Origin: Sporanaerobium hydrogeniformans
Lineage (GTDB): Bacteria; Bacillota; Clostridia; Lachnospirales; Cellulosilyticaceae
DNA length: 64,000 nucleotides
Reading direction: 5' to 3'
Assembly (NCBI RefSeq): GCF_002735925.1
Contig: NZ_PEDL01000003.1
Location: forward strand, 62,001 to 126,000
Within the stretch, counting starts at the first letter, position 1, and each line of letters starts with the position of its first letter. The notes beneath the pieces were generated by a model. It was not told where the DNA came from. It searched no databases and saw only the letters and a program-made list of their open reading frames with translations. Shown piece after piece: positions 26,371-36,381 of this stretch. The position numbers were made by a program, and so were the translations under genes.

Positions 26371-27979
26371 AGTACTAATTATTGATGATGAACCAACGAT
26401 TAGAAAAGGACTAATTAATATTATTAATTGGAAAAAATTTCAATGTGAAGTATGTGGAGAGGCATGGGATGGGGTAGATGGGCTTGAGAAGTTAGAAGAA
26501 TTTAAGCCAGATATTGTATTTGTAGATATTAACATGCCTGAGATCGATGGTTTAAGTCTGATAAAAAAGGCAAAAGCCATTGTACCCCACAGTAAGTTTA
26601 TTATTTTATCTGGCTATAGAGAATTTTCTTATATGCAAGAAGCTATTAAGATTGGTGCATTTGATTACATTTTAAAACCTTCCAGTATTGAAGAAATTTG
26701 TGAAGTAGTCAAGCGAGCAGTTATTGAACTTAAATATCAAAAAGAAGACCAATTAGAAATTACAAAGCTCAAGAAATGCTTTGAGGAGAGTATTCCTTTA
26801 CTGAAAGAAAAGCTACTTTACGATATTATCTTTCAAATTAATATTAATGAAGACGAAATTAACGATGGCTTTGAGCTTTATGGAATAGACATTCATGATT
26901 TTGTAATGATGATTATTGAAATGGATAAAGAGTCAGAGAGAAAGGAACCGTATCAAAGGCAGCTCTATCAATTTGGGGTTATTAATACCGTAGAAGAAAT
27001 GTTTGCCGAAGACTTTAAAGTGGAAAAAATTGTACTAAGTAATAAACAAATTGCATTTATCATTCTTCCAATGGAAAAAGGTGAATTGCTAGTAGATAGT
27101 GTCTATAAAAAGGCAAATAGTATACAGCAATTAGTTGAAAGTTGCTTTGATTTTACTGTAACCATTGCCATTAGTACAAAAGGGAAGTCTGTAGAGGACT
27201 TGCATCAAAAATTAATAGAATGTAAAAATGGTCTTTCTTATCGTTTTTACATGGGAGATAGTTCAATTATTCTTTATCGTGACTTAGATGGTTTCTATAA
27301 AGATCAAGATAATTGGCAGTATGAAGGATATGATAAAATTCTCTGTGAAGCCATAAAAACAGGTAATGAAGAAAATGTAGTTCAAATATTGGAACAAATT
27401 AAAAACAAAGTATTACACACAGGAAGAGACCCTGAACAAATTAAAAGTTTTTATTGGAATCTAATTTATGAGATCAACAACATTCGTATTTCTATTAAAA
27501 ATCTCGAAACTTCAGAACGAGAAATTAGTAAGGATATATCAGGGCTCTATAAAATGATAGAATCAGCTGCCCATATTGGAGACTTGCATGAACTTCTAGA
27601 GGAAGTGGCTAGCAATATTGTTAATCGAATTAATAAATACAATAAGAAAAATATTAATCAGATTCTCCAAAATGCAATGAAATACATAGGTGATCACTAT
27701 GCAATGTCTATTACTTTAAATGAATTAGCAGAGCATACCTATGTGAGTACTTATTATTTGAGTCGGATGTTTAAAAAGGAATTGGGTAAAAATTTTGTAG
27801 AGTATTTAAATGAAGTACGTATTGAAAAAGCAAAGGAGCTTTTGCAAGATAATAAATACAAAACTTATGAAGTTGCAGAGTTAGTAGGAGTGCAAGATCC
27901 ACACTACTTTTCAAAGATATTTAAAAAGTATACGAATATGACACCAACTGAATACAAGGAAAAGCACTTTAATCATTAG
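26363..27979 (+). CDS. YesN-like response regulator (REC plus AraC-type HTH)
   Basis: 538 residues. The receiver domain (1-120) has the acidic pair DDE near residue 9, phospho-acceptor Asp55 in FVDINMPEIDG and the conserved Lys in FDYILKP. A middle helical region of about 300 residues has no named motif. The C-terminal AraC/XylS double helix-turn-helix (about 440-535) includes VSTYYLSRMFKKELGKNF and the signature YEVAELVGVQDPHYFSKIFKK. It should be phosphorylated by the YesM-like kinase and switch on the adjacent sugar transporter genes. Followed by a perfect terminator. Confidence 0.95.
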   Translation: MFKVLIIDDEPTIRKGLINIINWKKFQCEVCGEAWDGVDGLEKLEEFKPDIVFVDINMPEIDGLSLIKKAKAIVPHSKFIILSGYREFSYMQEAIKIGAFDYILKPSSIEEICEVVKRAVIELKYQKEDQLEITKLKKCFEESIPLLKEKLLYDIIFQININEDEINDGFELYGIDIHDFVMMIIEMDKESERKEPYQRQLYQFGVINTVEEMFAEDFKVEKIVLSNKQIAFIILPMEKGELLVDSVYKKANSIQQLVESCFDFTVTIAISTKGKSVEDLHQKLIECKNGLSYRFYMGDSSIILYRDLDGFYKDQDNWQYEGYDKILCEAIKTGNEENVVQILEQIKNKVLHTGRDPEQIKSFYWNLIYEINNIRISIKNLETSEREISKDISGLYKMIESAAHIGDLHELLEEVASNIVNRINKYNKKNINQILQNAMKYIGDHYAMSITLNELAEHTYVSTYYLSRMFKKELGKNFVEYLNEVRIEKAKELLQDNKYKTYEVAELVGVQDPHYFSKIFKKYTNMTPTEYKEKHFNH

Positions 27980-27982
27980 AAG

Positions 27983-28035
27983 AAAAGCCAATAAACTGTA
28001 GAGAAGAGATGAACTACAGTTTATTGGCTTTTTTG
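27983..28035 (+). terminator. Terminator of the two-component unit
   Basis: A 19-bp stem, AAAAGCCAATAAACTGTAG paired with its complement, followed by TTTT. It separates the regulator from the transporter operon. Confidence 0.92.
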
Positions 28036-28192
28036 TGAGATGAAAAGTATCAAAATGCCTAACTAGGAGTGTAAATAATTGTTGTAATTTTTATACAATG
28101 TGTAATTATATAAATATTCACAAAAAGCAACATCGTCTATTACGAATTTTAGACAAAAGTTATAAGATAGTTGTGAGGAGAGGTGAGAGCTA

Positions 28193-29176
28193 ATGAGTAG
28201 TCAAACAAGAACGACACAGGAGTTAGGACAAAATAAACAGACTAAAGTGAAGAGCCGAAAAAAGACAGGATTTCTTCATGAATTAGTAAAAAACAAGGCA
28301 CTTTTTATTATGCTATTGCCAGGGCTTATAGTGATGGCAATTAATAACTACTTACCCATGTTTGGTCTTTTATTCGCTTTTAGAAAAATGGATACAGTGA
28401 CCAAACTCTTTGGTTCCGGGTGGAATGGCCTAAATAACTTTAAGTATCTATTTGGTACAGATGCAGCATGGGTTATTACACGTAATACAATTGGGTACAA
28501 TGTCATTTTTATTTTAATTGGATTAACGTTACCTGTTACCATTGCAATTGGATTGAATGAATTAAGAAACAAGAAAGGTGCTAAAATTTATCAAAGCTTA
28601 TTCTTTATCCCTTATTTCTTATCTTGGATTGTAATTAGTTATTTAGCATGGGGCTTCTTAAGTAACGAATATGGTGTAGTTAATAGGTTCCTTCAAGCTA
28701 TGGGAAAAGAGCGTGTACAATGGTTTACAGCACCTCAGTATTGGCCCTATATATTAGTTATCGTCAACACTTGGAAGTGGACGGGATATGATACTATTGT
28801 TTATCTTGCAGCTGTTGTAGGGGTTAACAAAGAATTGTTTGAAGCAGCTGCAGTAGATGGTGCTTCTCGGTTTCAGCAAATTTGGCACATTACTATACCA
28901 AGTTTAATACCGCTTGCCATAGTACTTGTCCTTATTCGATTAGGAAGAATGTTTTATACAGATATGGGACTATTCTTCACAGTACCTCGTAATACAGGAA
29001 CCTTGCATCCAGTGACGAACACCATTGATACCTATGTTTATCGAGCTTTCGTTATGACAGGGGATGTTGGACTCGCGTCAGCAGCTGGTTTCTATCAAGC
29101 AGTTTTAGGTTTAGTAGTTATTCTTACATTCAATGCCATTGTAAGAAAATATGACAAAGACAGCGCAATGATTTAA
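28193..29176 (+). CDS. Carbohydrate ABC transporter permease (LplB-like)
   Basis: 327 residues with an N-terminal cytoplasmic tail and about six membrane helices. The EAA loop reads EAAAVDGASRFQQIWHITIP, which docks the ATPase. Start ATG 28193 has GGAGAGGTGAG upstream. It is paired with a second permease 15 nt downstream and a binding lipoprotein, forming a sugar importer of the Lpl/YtcQ type. No ATPase gene is present, as is usual where a shared MsmX-type ATPase is used. The 215-nt leader before it is A/T-rich, and the YesN-like regulator would be expected to act there. Confidence 0.93.
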   Translation: MSSQTRTTQELGQNKQTKVKSRKKTGFLHELVKNKALFIMLLPGLIVMAINNYLPMFGLLFAFRKMDTVTKLFGSGWNGLNNFKYLFGTDAAWVITRNTIGYNVIFILIGLTLPVTIAIGLNELRNKKGAKIYQSLFFIPYFLSWIVISYLAWGFLSNEYGVVNRFLQAMGKERVQWFTAPQYWPYILVIVNTWKWTGYDTIVYLAAVVGVNKELFEAAAVDGASRFQQIWHITIPSLIPLAIVLVLIRLGRMFYTDMGLFFTVPRNTGTLHPVTNTIDTYVYRAFVMTGDVGLASAAGFYQAVLGLVVILTFNAIVRKYDKDSAMI

Positions 29177-29191
29177 GAAGGAGGAGAACAA

Positions 29192-30097
29192 ATGGCTAAG
29201 CAAAAAGTACCTTCAGAAGCAGGCATCCAAATTTCCAAACCAGCAAATGCAATTTGGAATGTCATCTTCTTTATAACAGCAATTATGTGTGTATATCCTC
29301 TACTTCTTGTGTTTGCTGTTTCATTTACTGACGAAACACAAATTTCTATGGCAGGATATACCTTATTTCCGCAAAAGTTAAGTTTATCAGCTTATGCATA
29401 TATAGCAAAAAACATGGCAGCTATTACACGTGGCTATGGTGTAACAATCTTCGTTACAATCGTAGGAAGCGCCATTGGACTACTGATTATGGCCCTGTAC
29501 GCGTACCCTCTTTCGAGAGAAGATTTTAAGTATAAAGCCTTTTTTAACTTTTTAGCAGTTGTTACCATGATGTTTTCAGGTGGGCTTGTTCCAACTTACA
29601 TGGTTTATGTACGCATACTTCATTTAAAAGATAGTCTATTTTCACTTATTTTGCTTTATTTATTCAGTGCTTATTATGTTATGATTATCCGAACTTTTTA
29701 TAAGCAAAATGTGTCAACATCTCTTATTGAAGCAGCCCAAATTGATGGAGCAGGAGAATTTAAAATTTTCTTCCAGATTGTACTACCACTTGCTAAACCT
29801 GCTTTAGCAACCGTACTTATGTTTAGTATGCTGATGTACTGGAATGACTGGTATGGTCCACTTCTTTACATCACTAAAAAAGAGCTTTATAACTTGCAAT
29901 ATTTGATGTATCAGATTCAAGCTAAAATTGCAAACCTATCACTTATTGCCAACAGTCCAGAGTCTGTAAAAGATATTCCATCAGAAGCTGCCAGAATGGC
30001 AATGGCAATTGTTGCTATTGGACCCATTATTCTTTGCTATCCTTTCTTTCAACGTTATTTTGAAAAAGGAATTACGTTGGGTGGGGTAAAAGAATAA
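29192..30097 (+). CDS. Carbohydrate ABC transporter permease (LplC/YtcP-like)
   Basis: 301 residues with about six membrane helices. The EAA loop is EAAQIDGAGEFKIFFQIVLP. Length and helix pattern match the second permease of the CUT1 sugar importers. It starts at ATG 29192 behind AGAAGGAGGAG and is 15 nt from the LplB-like gene, so it is translated from the same messenger. Confidence 0.93.
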   Translation: MAKQKVPSEAGIQISKPANAIWNVIFFITAIMCVYPLLLVFAVSFTDETQISMAGYTLFPQKLSLSAYAYIAKNMAAITRGYGVTIFVTIVGSAIGLLIMALYAYPLSREDFKYKAFFNFLAVVTMMFSGGLVPTYMVYVRILHLKDSLFSLILLYLFSAYYVMIIRTFYKQNVSTSLIEAAQIDGAGEFKIFFQIVLPLAKPALATVLMFSMLMYWNDWYGPLLYITKKELYNLQYLMYQIQAKIANLSLIANSPESVKDIPSEAARMAMAIVAIGPIILCYPFFQRYFEKGITLGGVKE

Positions 30098-30155
30098 GCG
30101 GTTTGATATAAACTATTTAATTTTAAAAATTATAGTTAAACTAGGAGGAGATTGT

Positions 30156-31709
30156 ATGAAGTTAATGAAAAAGGGGTTAGTAGCTGGGTTAACAACAATC
30201 TGTGCAATGAGTATGTTACTTGCAGGATGTGGCGCAAAGAAAGAGGAAGCAGCACCAACACCAAGTGCAGACACCAAATCAGAAGCACCTGCTTCAGAAG
30301 CACCTGCTACAGATGCAGCTGGCGTAGATACTTCTAAAAAGGTAGAATTGACATGGTACTTTATTGGAAATGGACCACAAGAAGATGTTGGCAAAGTAGA
30401 AGAAGCTGTTAACAAATATCTTGCAGATAATACTAAACTTAATGCAACAATCAAATTAAATTGTTTTGACTGGGGTTCTTATCCAGACAAATTACAAGCA
30501 ATGATTGCATCAGGTGAAAAATTTGATATTTGCTTTACTGCTAACTGGGCAAATGATTATTTCCAACAATCAGCTAAAGGTGCATTCTTACCACTCAATG
30601 ATTTACTTCCTAAATACGCTCCTAAAACACAAGAGTTATTAGGCGCAGATTTCTTAGCAGGTTCTCAAATTGATGGTATTAACTACGCTATTCCAGCTAA
30701 CAAAGAAAAAGCTCATCAATGGGGCTTAGTGATTCGTAAAGATATTGCAGAAAAATACAATATGGATTTCTCAAACGTAAAAACACTTGCTGATATGGAA
30801 CCATTTTTCCAAACCATTAAAGAAAAAGAGCCAAACATGTATGCTTTTGAATCATGTATTGGTGAATCAGCATTCCGTACATTAGACTTTGACTTCATTG
30901 GTGCTGAAAAAACAATTGGTGTACTTAAAAATGATTCAACAGATATGAAAGTATTTAATCAATTTGAAGCTCCAGAAACAAAAGAATTCTTCAAATTAAT
31001 GCATAAATTCTACAAAGCTGGTTATATCAGAGAAGATGCAGCTTCTGTAAATGACTATTCTGCTGACCAAAAAGCAGGTAAAATCTTTGCAGCTGTTCGT
31101 TCATTAAAACCAGGAAAAGATGCAGAAGAAAGTAACGCAATGGGTCAACAATATATGCAATTAGAATTAACACCTCCTGTTATGTCAAACAGAGAAACAA
31201 CAGGCTCTATGCAAGCTATCTCTAGAACATCTGAAAATCCTGAAAGAGCTTTAATGTTCTTAGAATTATTTAACACAGATCCAGCACTTAATAACTTAAT
31301 TAACTATGGTATTGAAGGTATTCATTATGAAAAAGTAAGTGACAATGTAATCAAAGCCCTTCCAGATAGTGCAAAATATGGTAGTGGTCTTGGATGGATG
31401 TATGGTAACCAATTTATCAACTATTTAATGGATAATGAAGATCCTCAAAAATGGGCAAAATTTGAAGCATTTAACGCTGCTGCTACACCTACAAAAACAT
31501 TAGGTTTTGTATTCAATCCTGATAAAGTTAAAACAGAAATTGCTCAATGTGCAAGTATTTGGGATCAATACGTTGCTCCACTTGAAACAGGTACAGCTGA
31601 CCCAGAAGTAGAGCTTCCAAAAGCAATTGAAGCTTTCAAAGCTGCTGGTTCAGATGCTATTATGGCTGAAAAACAAGCTCAATTAGATGCATGGTTAGCA
31701 GCTAAATAA
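30156..31709 (+). CDS. Sugar-binding lipoprotein of the ABC importer (LplA-like)
   Basis: 517 residues. A lipobox, MLLAGC, gives the lipid-attached Cys at about residue 24, followed by an Ala/Pro/Ser-rich linker (to about 55). The mature domain is a large extracellular binding protein of the LplA type: ELTWYFIGNGPQ, KFDICFTANWANDY and NYAIPANKEKAHQWG. It captures the sugar for the two permeases. Codon choice is more biased than in neighbours, consistent with high expression. It ends the operon before a terminator. Confidence 0.93.
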   Translation: MKLMKKGLVAGLTTICAMSMLLAGCGAKKEEAAPTPSADTKSEAPASEAPATDAAGVDTSKKVELTWYFIGNGPQEDVGKVEEAVNKYLADNTKLNATIKLNCFDWGSYPDKLQAMIASGEKFDICFTANWANDYFQQSAKGAFLPLNDLLPKYAPKTQELLGADFLAGSQIDGINYAIPANKEKAHQWGLVIRKDIAEKYNMDFSNVKTLADMEPFFQTIKEKEPNMYAFESCIGESAFRTLDFDFIGAEKTIGVLKNDSTDMKVFNQFEAPETKEFFKLMHKFYKAGYIREDAASVNDYSADQKAGKIFAAVRSLKPGKDAEESNAMGQQYMQLELTPPVMSNRETTGSMQAISRTSENPERALMFLELFNTDPALNNLINYGIEGIHYEKVSDNVIKALPDSAKYGSGLGWMYGNQFINYLMDNEDPQKWAKFEAFNAAATPTKTLGFVFNPDKVKTEIAQCASIWDQYVAPLETGTADPEVELPKAIEAFKAAGSDAIMAEKQAQLDAWLAAK

Positions 31710-31727
31710 TAAAGTAAATTATTCTTT

Positions 31728-31770
31728 AAAGACTTCTAGGCTATATTTTTATAGCTTAGAAGTCTTTTTT
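31728..31770 (+). terminator. Terminator of the sugar importer operon
   Basis: AAAGACTTCTAGGCTATA pairs with TATAGCTTAGAAGTCTTT with one mismatch, followed by a T run. Confidence 0.92.
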
Positions 31771-31817
31771 ATTCTACTTGTCCTTAGGCATGCATATGAT
31801 AAAAAAGGAGGGGATCA

Positions 31818-32123
31818 ATGATGAAACAAGCAAAGTCACATAAAGCTAAGCGAAATTATAATTTACGTGAGCAATTCACAGAAGCATTAGAGGTGCCTAG
31901 AGAAGTAGTAAGTGATTTGCCCGTTATCACTTTAGTAGGTGATAAAGAACTCAACATAGAAAATTTCAGTCGCTTAATAGAATACACAGAGGAAATAATG
32001 CGTTTGGAAACAAAATGTGGTCTATTGACCATTCAAGGGAAAGCCTTGGAAGCAAAAAGCATGACCGCTGAAATGTTAACGATTAAGGGAAGAATTCAAG
32101 TTATTCATTTTAGTAAGCTGTAA
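31818..32123 (+). CDS. yqfC: YqfC-family sporulation protein
   Basis: 101 residues, matching the YqfC family: LREQFTEALEVPREVVSDLP, then ITLVGDKELNIENF and a final GLLTIQGKALEAKSM region with two short strands. In Bacillus and Clostridia yqfC is expressed in the mother cell and precedes yqfD, as here. The start may be ATG 31818 or 31821; AAGGAGGGG favours either. It leads a cluster continuing to era and recO. Confidence 0.85.
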   Translation: MMKQAKSHKAKRNYNLREQFTEALEVPREVVSDLPVITLVGDKELNIENFSRLIEYTEEIMRLETKCGLLTIQGKALEAKSMTAEMLTIKGRIQVIHFSKL

Positions 32124-32137
32124 AGGAGGTAAGGACT

Positions 32138-33358
32138 TTGTTTGTAGGAATATGGAATTATTTACGTGGGTATGTTATAGTAGAAGTAAGAGGCCTTGCA
32201 CTTGAGCGTTTTATTAATTTAGCTGTTCACGGTGGCATTTATTTATGGGATGTTAAAAAACAAAGTGACCGACTCTGTTTTAAGATAAGCATTGGTGATT
32301 TTAAAAAGCTAAAACCTTATGCAAAAAAATCACGTTGTAAGTTACACATTGCCCGAAAGATAGGTATACCTTTTAAGCTGCATCGTTATAAGAAAAGAAA
32401 GGTATTTACACTAGGTATTTTTGTATTTATTGCTATTTTGTGGGCCTTATCTTCATTTATATGGCTTGTGGATGTAGAAGGAAATGAACAGGTTCAAGCT
32501 TTAGATATTGTCCTTACTTTAGAGGAAGCAGGATATGGCGTGGGACAATTTAAGCCTAGCCTTAATTTAAGACAAGCCGAGGCACTTCTTGTAAATAAGT
32601 ATCCTGAGATTATATGGACAGGAATTAAATTTCAAGGAACACGTTTAGTCGTACAAGTAAGTGAGATGGTAAAAAAGCCAGAAATGCATACAGATCATAC
32701 ACCGTGTCATTTAGTAGCTAAACGTGATGCATTAGTAACCTATATTGCTACTTATAAGGGAAAACCTTATGTTAAAAAAGGTGATATTGTTAAGAAGGGA
32801 GAGGTTCTTGTATCAGGGCAAATGCCTTTAGGACCAGATAATCCTAATCTTTATGTGACACAGGCAAAAGCACAAATTAAAGGTAAGACATTTTATCGTA
32901 GCGAAGGTGCTTATCAATTAGAACAAGTTGAAAAAAACTATACTTCTCGTTCTAATAAAAAGTGGAGCTTTAAGTTTTTTAATCAAAGATTTGTTCTGAA
33001 GAACCAGAAGAATACCTTCAAAAATTGGGATTCAATGATTACCTGTCATCAGTTAAGTATTACAAAGCTATTCCCTTTACCCTTTGCTCTAGAAGTGGAA
33101 GAAAGAGTAGAGTATGAACCTATAAAAAAGAAGATTACAGAAGAAGAAGCGAAGGATTATTTAACAGTTAGTTTATGGGAGGCAATAAGTAAGCAACTCT
33201 CTCCTAATGCAGAGATTTTAAAAAGAGAAATCATTTTTACGAAAAATGGCAATGCTATACATGCAAGCTTTCAAGTTGTAGCTGAAGAAGATATTGGATA
33301 TGCTATAGAATTACAAGCTGTAGAATTGCAAAATGAAGGAGACAAACAAAGTGAATAA
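32138..33358 (+). CDS. yqfD: Stage IV sporulation protein YqfD
   Basis: 406 residues. An N-terminal globular part (1-90) precedes a single membrane helix (about 92-112). The extracytoplasmic part then has VDVEGNEQV, NKYPEIIWTGIKFQGTRLVV and the RDALVTYI domain typical of YqfD. It is needed for spore maturation in relatives. Start is TTG 32138 with AAAGGAGG 7 nt upstream. Its last 8 nt overlap the next gene. Confidence 0.9.
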   Translation: MFVGIWNYLRGYVIVEVRGLALERFINLAVHGGIYLWDVKKQSDRLCFKISIGDFKKLKPYAKKSRCKLHIARKIGIPFKLHRYKKRKVFTLGIFVFIAILWALSSFIWLVDVEGNEQVQALDIVLTLEEAGYGVGQFKPSLNLRQAEALLVNKYPEIIWTGIKFQGTRLVVQVSEMVKKPEMHTDHTPCHLVAKRDALVTYIATYKGKPYVKKGDIVKKGEVLVSGQMPLGPDNPNLYVTQAKAQIKGKTFYRSEGAYQLEQVEKNYTSRSNKKWSFKFFNQRFVLKNQKNTFKNWDSMITCHQLSITKLFPLPFALEVEERVEYEPIKKKITEEEAKDYLTVSLWEAISKQLSPNAEILKREIIFTKNGNAIHASFQVVAEEDIGYAIELQAVELQNEGDKQSE

Positions 33359-34307
33359 AGTAGAAGAAAAACTTGAAATCCCTTCTTATTATATAGCAGG
33401 GGTATTTGGGCAGTTTGATGAACATATAAAGTTGATTGAAAAAGAATTAGAGGTTAGTGTGATTTTAAGAGATGATAAAATCAAACTGGCAGGCAATCTA
33501 GAAGCTGTTAAAAAAGCAAAGCAACTGTTTAAAAAACTAGTGGATTTTTGTGAACAGGGAGAGTCGATAGACTTGCAGATGGTCAAATACACAATGGATG
33601 CGATTAAAAAAAGTCACGAACAAGATTTACAAAAAATAAATAATGAAGTAGTGGCACTTACTTATTTAGGCAAACCCATTAAATGCAAGACAGCAGGTCA
33701 AAACCATTATGTGGAGCAAATTAAAAAGAAGACAGTTGTTTTTGGAGTAGGTCCTGCTGGAACTGGAAAAACTTATTTGGCTATGGCTATGGCAGTAAGC
33801 GCTTTTAGAAAAAATGAGGTAAGTAAGATTATCTTAACAAGACCTGCTATTGAAGCGGGTGAAAAGTTGGGTTTTTTACCAGGTGATTTACAGAGTAAGG
33901 TAGATCCTTATTTACGTCCACTTTATGATGCTTTGTTTGAAATCATGGGACCTGATAATTTTGAAAAAAATATGGAAAAAGGACTTATTGAAGTAGCACC
34001 ACTGGCTTATATGCGAGGGCGTACACTGAATAATGCTTTTATCGTACTTGATGAAGCACAAAATACAACACCTGAGCAAATGAAGATGTTTTTGACACGT
34101 ATTGGTTTTAATTCTAAAGTTGTGATTACAGGGGATCTGACTCAGATTGATTTACCGAATGAGAAAAAGAGTGGCTTGCAACAGGCGGAGCGGATACTCG
34201 CTCCAGTAGAAGAGATAGGTTTTTGTTATCTAGGGAAGCAAGATGTTGTACGTCATCCCATTGTGCAAAAAATTGTAGAGGCGTATGAAACATTCGAGAA
34301 AAAATAG
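33351..34307 (+). CDS. phoH: PhoH-family ATPase (YbeZ/PhoH type)
   Basis: 318 residues counted from GTG 33351, which has AAGGAG 9 nt upstream; an in-frame ATG at 33333 has no ribosome site. An N-terminal KH-like segment (about 15-65) precedes a P-loop ATPase with Walker A GPAGTGKT and Walker B AFIVLDEAQN. The family is linked to RNA metabolism and functions with YbeY, encoded two genes downstream. It is translationally coupled to yqfD by overlap. Confidence 0.93.
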   Translation: MNKVEEKLEIPSYYIAGVFGQFDEHIKLIEKELEVSVILRDDKIKLAGNLEAVKKAKQLFKKLVDFCEQGESIDLQMVKYTMDAIKKSHEQDLQKINNEVVALTYLGKPIKCKTAGQNHYVEQIKKKTVVFGVGPAGTGKTYLAMAMAVSAFRKNEVSKIILTRPAIEAGEKLGFLPGDLQSKVDPYLRPLYDALFEIMGPDNFEKNMEKGLIEVAPLAYMRGRTLNNAFIVLDEAQNTTPEQMKMFLTRIGFNSKVVITGDLTQIDLPNEKKSGLQQAERILAPVEEIGFCYLGKQDVVRHPIVQKIVEAYETFEKK

Positions 34308-34352
34308 GATTAGTCAAGTAAGAAAGTGTTAAATGTGTGAGGGGGACAAATG

Positions 34353-36381
34353 ATGAAAAAAAAAAGGTTATTGGTGGCTTTTATTTTTGACGATTGCATT
34401 GTGCACCACATTTTTTTCAGTTATTACAGGTAACTTTTTTGCAAAACGTGTATCCATACAGGTTGGACAGATTGCAAGTGAATCCTATTATGCCCCTTTC
34501 TTAGTAGAAAACGAAATAGCAACAGAAAGAAAACGTGCACTGCAAGAAAAAAGTGTAGAGCCTGTCTATAAGTCGGATATCAAAGTACAGGAAAAAGCCA
34601 TCTCAGATATGGAAACCTTATTTAACTTTACACAAACAATCCAGACAACTGATATAGCAGAGCGTCTTAATAAAACACCATTAGAAGCCCTAAAGGCAAG
34701 GGCACCTGTTGCACTGTATAACGAAGAATTCGAGAATCTTTTAGCCACCTCACAAATGGAACTAGCTGCTATAAAGGAAACGTGCATTGCCCTTGCAGCA
34801 GAGCTTTTTCAAGCGGGGATACAGGAAAATGACAATAAGGAAGCAGAAATCAGAAGTCTTTTAAGCCAAAGTACATTAAGTATGGCACATCAACGTCTTG
34901 CTAAAAGTATTATCTTAAGTGTGATTAAGCCCAATGTGATATTAGATGAAATAGCTACAGAAGAAGCTAAAAAGTTAGAACGTGAAAAGGTAGAAGCCAT
35001 TTGTATTTTACCTGGAGAAATTATTGTAGAAAAGGGAAAGCTTGTAACCGAAGAGATTTATACATTACTTGAAAAAGTAGGTTATCTGGACACTAATAAA
35101 AATGACCGTTATAAACAATATGCAGGAGTTCTCCTCCTTATAGCATTTGTTGTTTACTTTTGGACAATCTATACGAATAAGTCTGGTTTAGATTCTAAAT
35201 TATTACCTGTGAAAGAAATAAATCTACTACTTATTCTCTATAGTGTATCCATTATGATGGTAAGAGTTTTAGTAAAGGCCCCCTTTGTATATATCCCCCT
35301 TAGTATTGCTCCTATGCTTGTAGCAGTACTTATGGGCATACCAGTAGCTATTGTTTTAAATATTATTTTGACATTATTTAGTGCTTTGGTTTTAAAGAGT
35401 GATAGTATCTCGATTATCTATTTTGTTTTAACAGGTATTATAGATATTCTTATTATTAGTCATATGCAAGAACGCAAAAAGACAATGGTAAGTGCTTTAT
35501 TTGTAGGAGGTATTCAGTTTGGAGCTTATATGGCACTAAAGCTTTTTATCGGAACGGATATGACTATGAGTATAGGGGTAGAAGCAAGTATAGCCTTTGT
35601 AATAGGTGTTATTTCAGTAGTACTTGTAGTAGGAAGTTTACCTGTTTTAGAATCTGCTTTTGGCTATATTACGCCCATGCAACTATTAGAGCTTACAAAT
35701 CCCAATCAGCCTATTTTAAAACGTTTGCTTTTAGAAGCTACAGGAACTTATTATCACAGTTTGCTTGTAGCTAATTTAGCAGAAGCAGCTGCGAGTGTAA
35801 TTGGGGCGAATCCACTTTTGGCCCGCGTAGGTGGTTATTATCATGATATAGGAAAATTAACTTGTAGTAATTATTTTAAAGAAAATCAGGTACTTGGCAA
35901 TCCGCATGATCAAATGGATCCTTTTAAAAGCTATGAAGTTATTTCTTCTCATGTGACAAGTGGGGTAAAATTAGCAAATGAGTATCGTTTGCCGAGCTAT
36001 ATTAAAGATATGATTACACAGCATCATGGAACAGGCCTTATGCAGTTTTTTTATGTAAAAGCCAAAAAAGAAAAAGGGGATTTAATAAAAGAAGAGCAAT
36101 TTAGCTACAAAGGCCCTAAACCTAAAACGAAAGAAGCAGCTCTTGTGATGTTAGCAGATGTCGTAGAGGCAACTGTAAGAGCCATGCAAGAAAAATTAGG
36201 TGCAGATTTAACAATTGAACAATTAGTACGTAAAATGGTAAAACAGAAGCTTGATGAAGGACAACTTGATGAATGTGAACTGTATATTTCTGATATTGAG
36301 AAGATTATACAGTCCTTTACAAAGATGCTAAAGGGTATGTATCATGAAAGAGTACAATATCCAGAAAGGGATGAAAAATAA
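34353..36381 (+). CDS. pgpH: PgpH/YqfF 7TM-HD cyclic-di-AMP phosphodiesterase, apparent frameshift near start
   Basis: About 675 residues if the frame is repaired. The only start with a ribosome site (GAGGGGGAC) is ATG 34353 (or 34350). It enters an uninterrupted run of ten A (34356-34365) and then stops at a TGA after 12 codons. With nine A the frame would read MKKKGYWWLLF and join the long downstream frame, open from 34357. Domains: N-terminal TM, extracellular 7TMR-HDED region (to about 240), a block of seven helices (about 250-430), and a C-terminal HD domain with YYHDIGK and QHHG. It degrades cyclic di-AMP. Confidence 0.88.

Noticed and set aside
30113-30454. Minus-strand open frame of 113 residues opposite the sugar-binding lipoprotein gene
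   Set aside because: It lies antisense to the signal peptide and linker of a clear lipoprotein gene, has no ribosome site and matches nothing recognisable. It is produced by codon bias of the Ala/Pro-rich linker.
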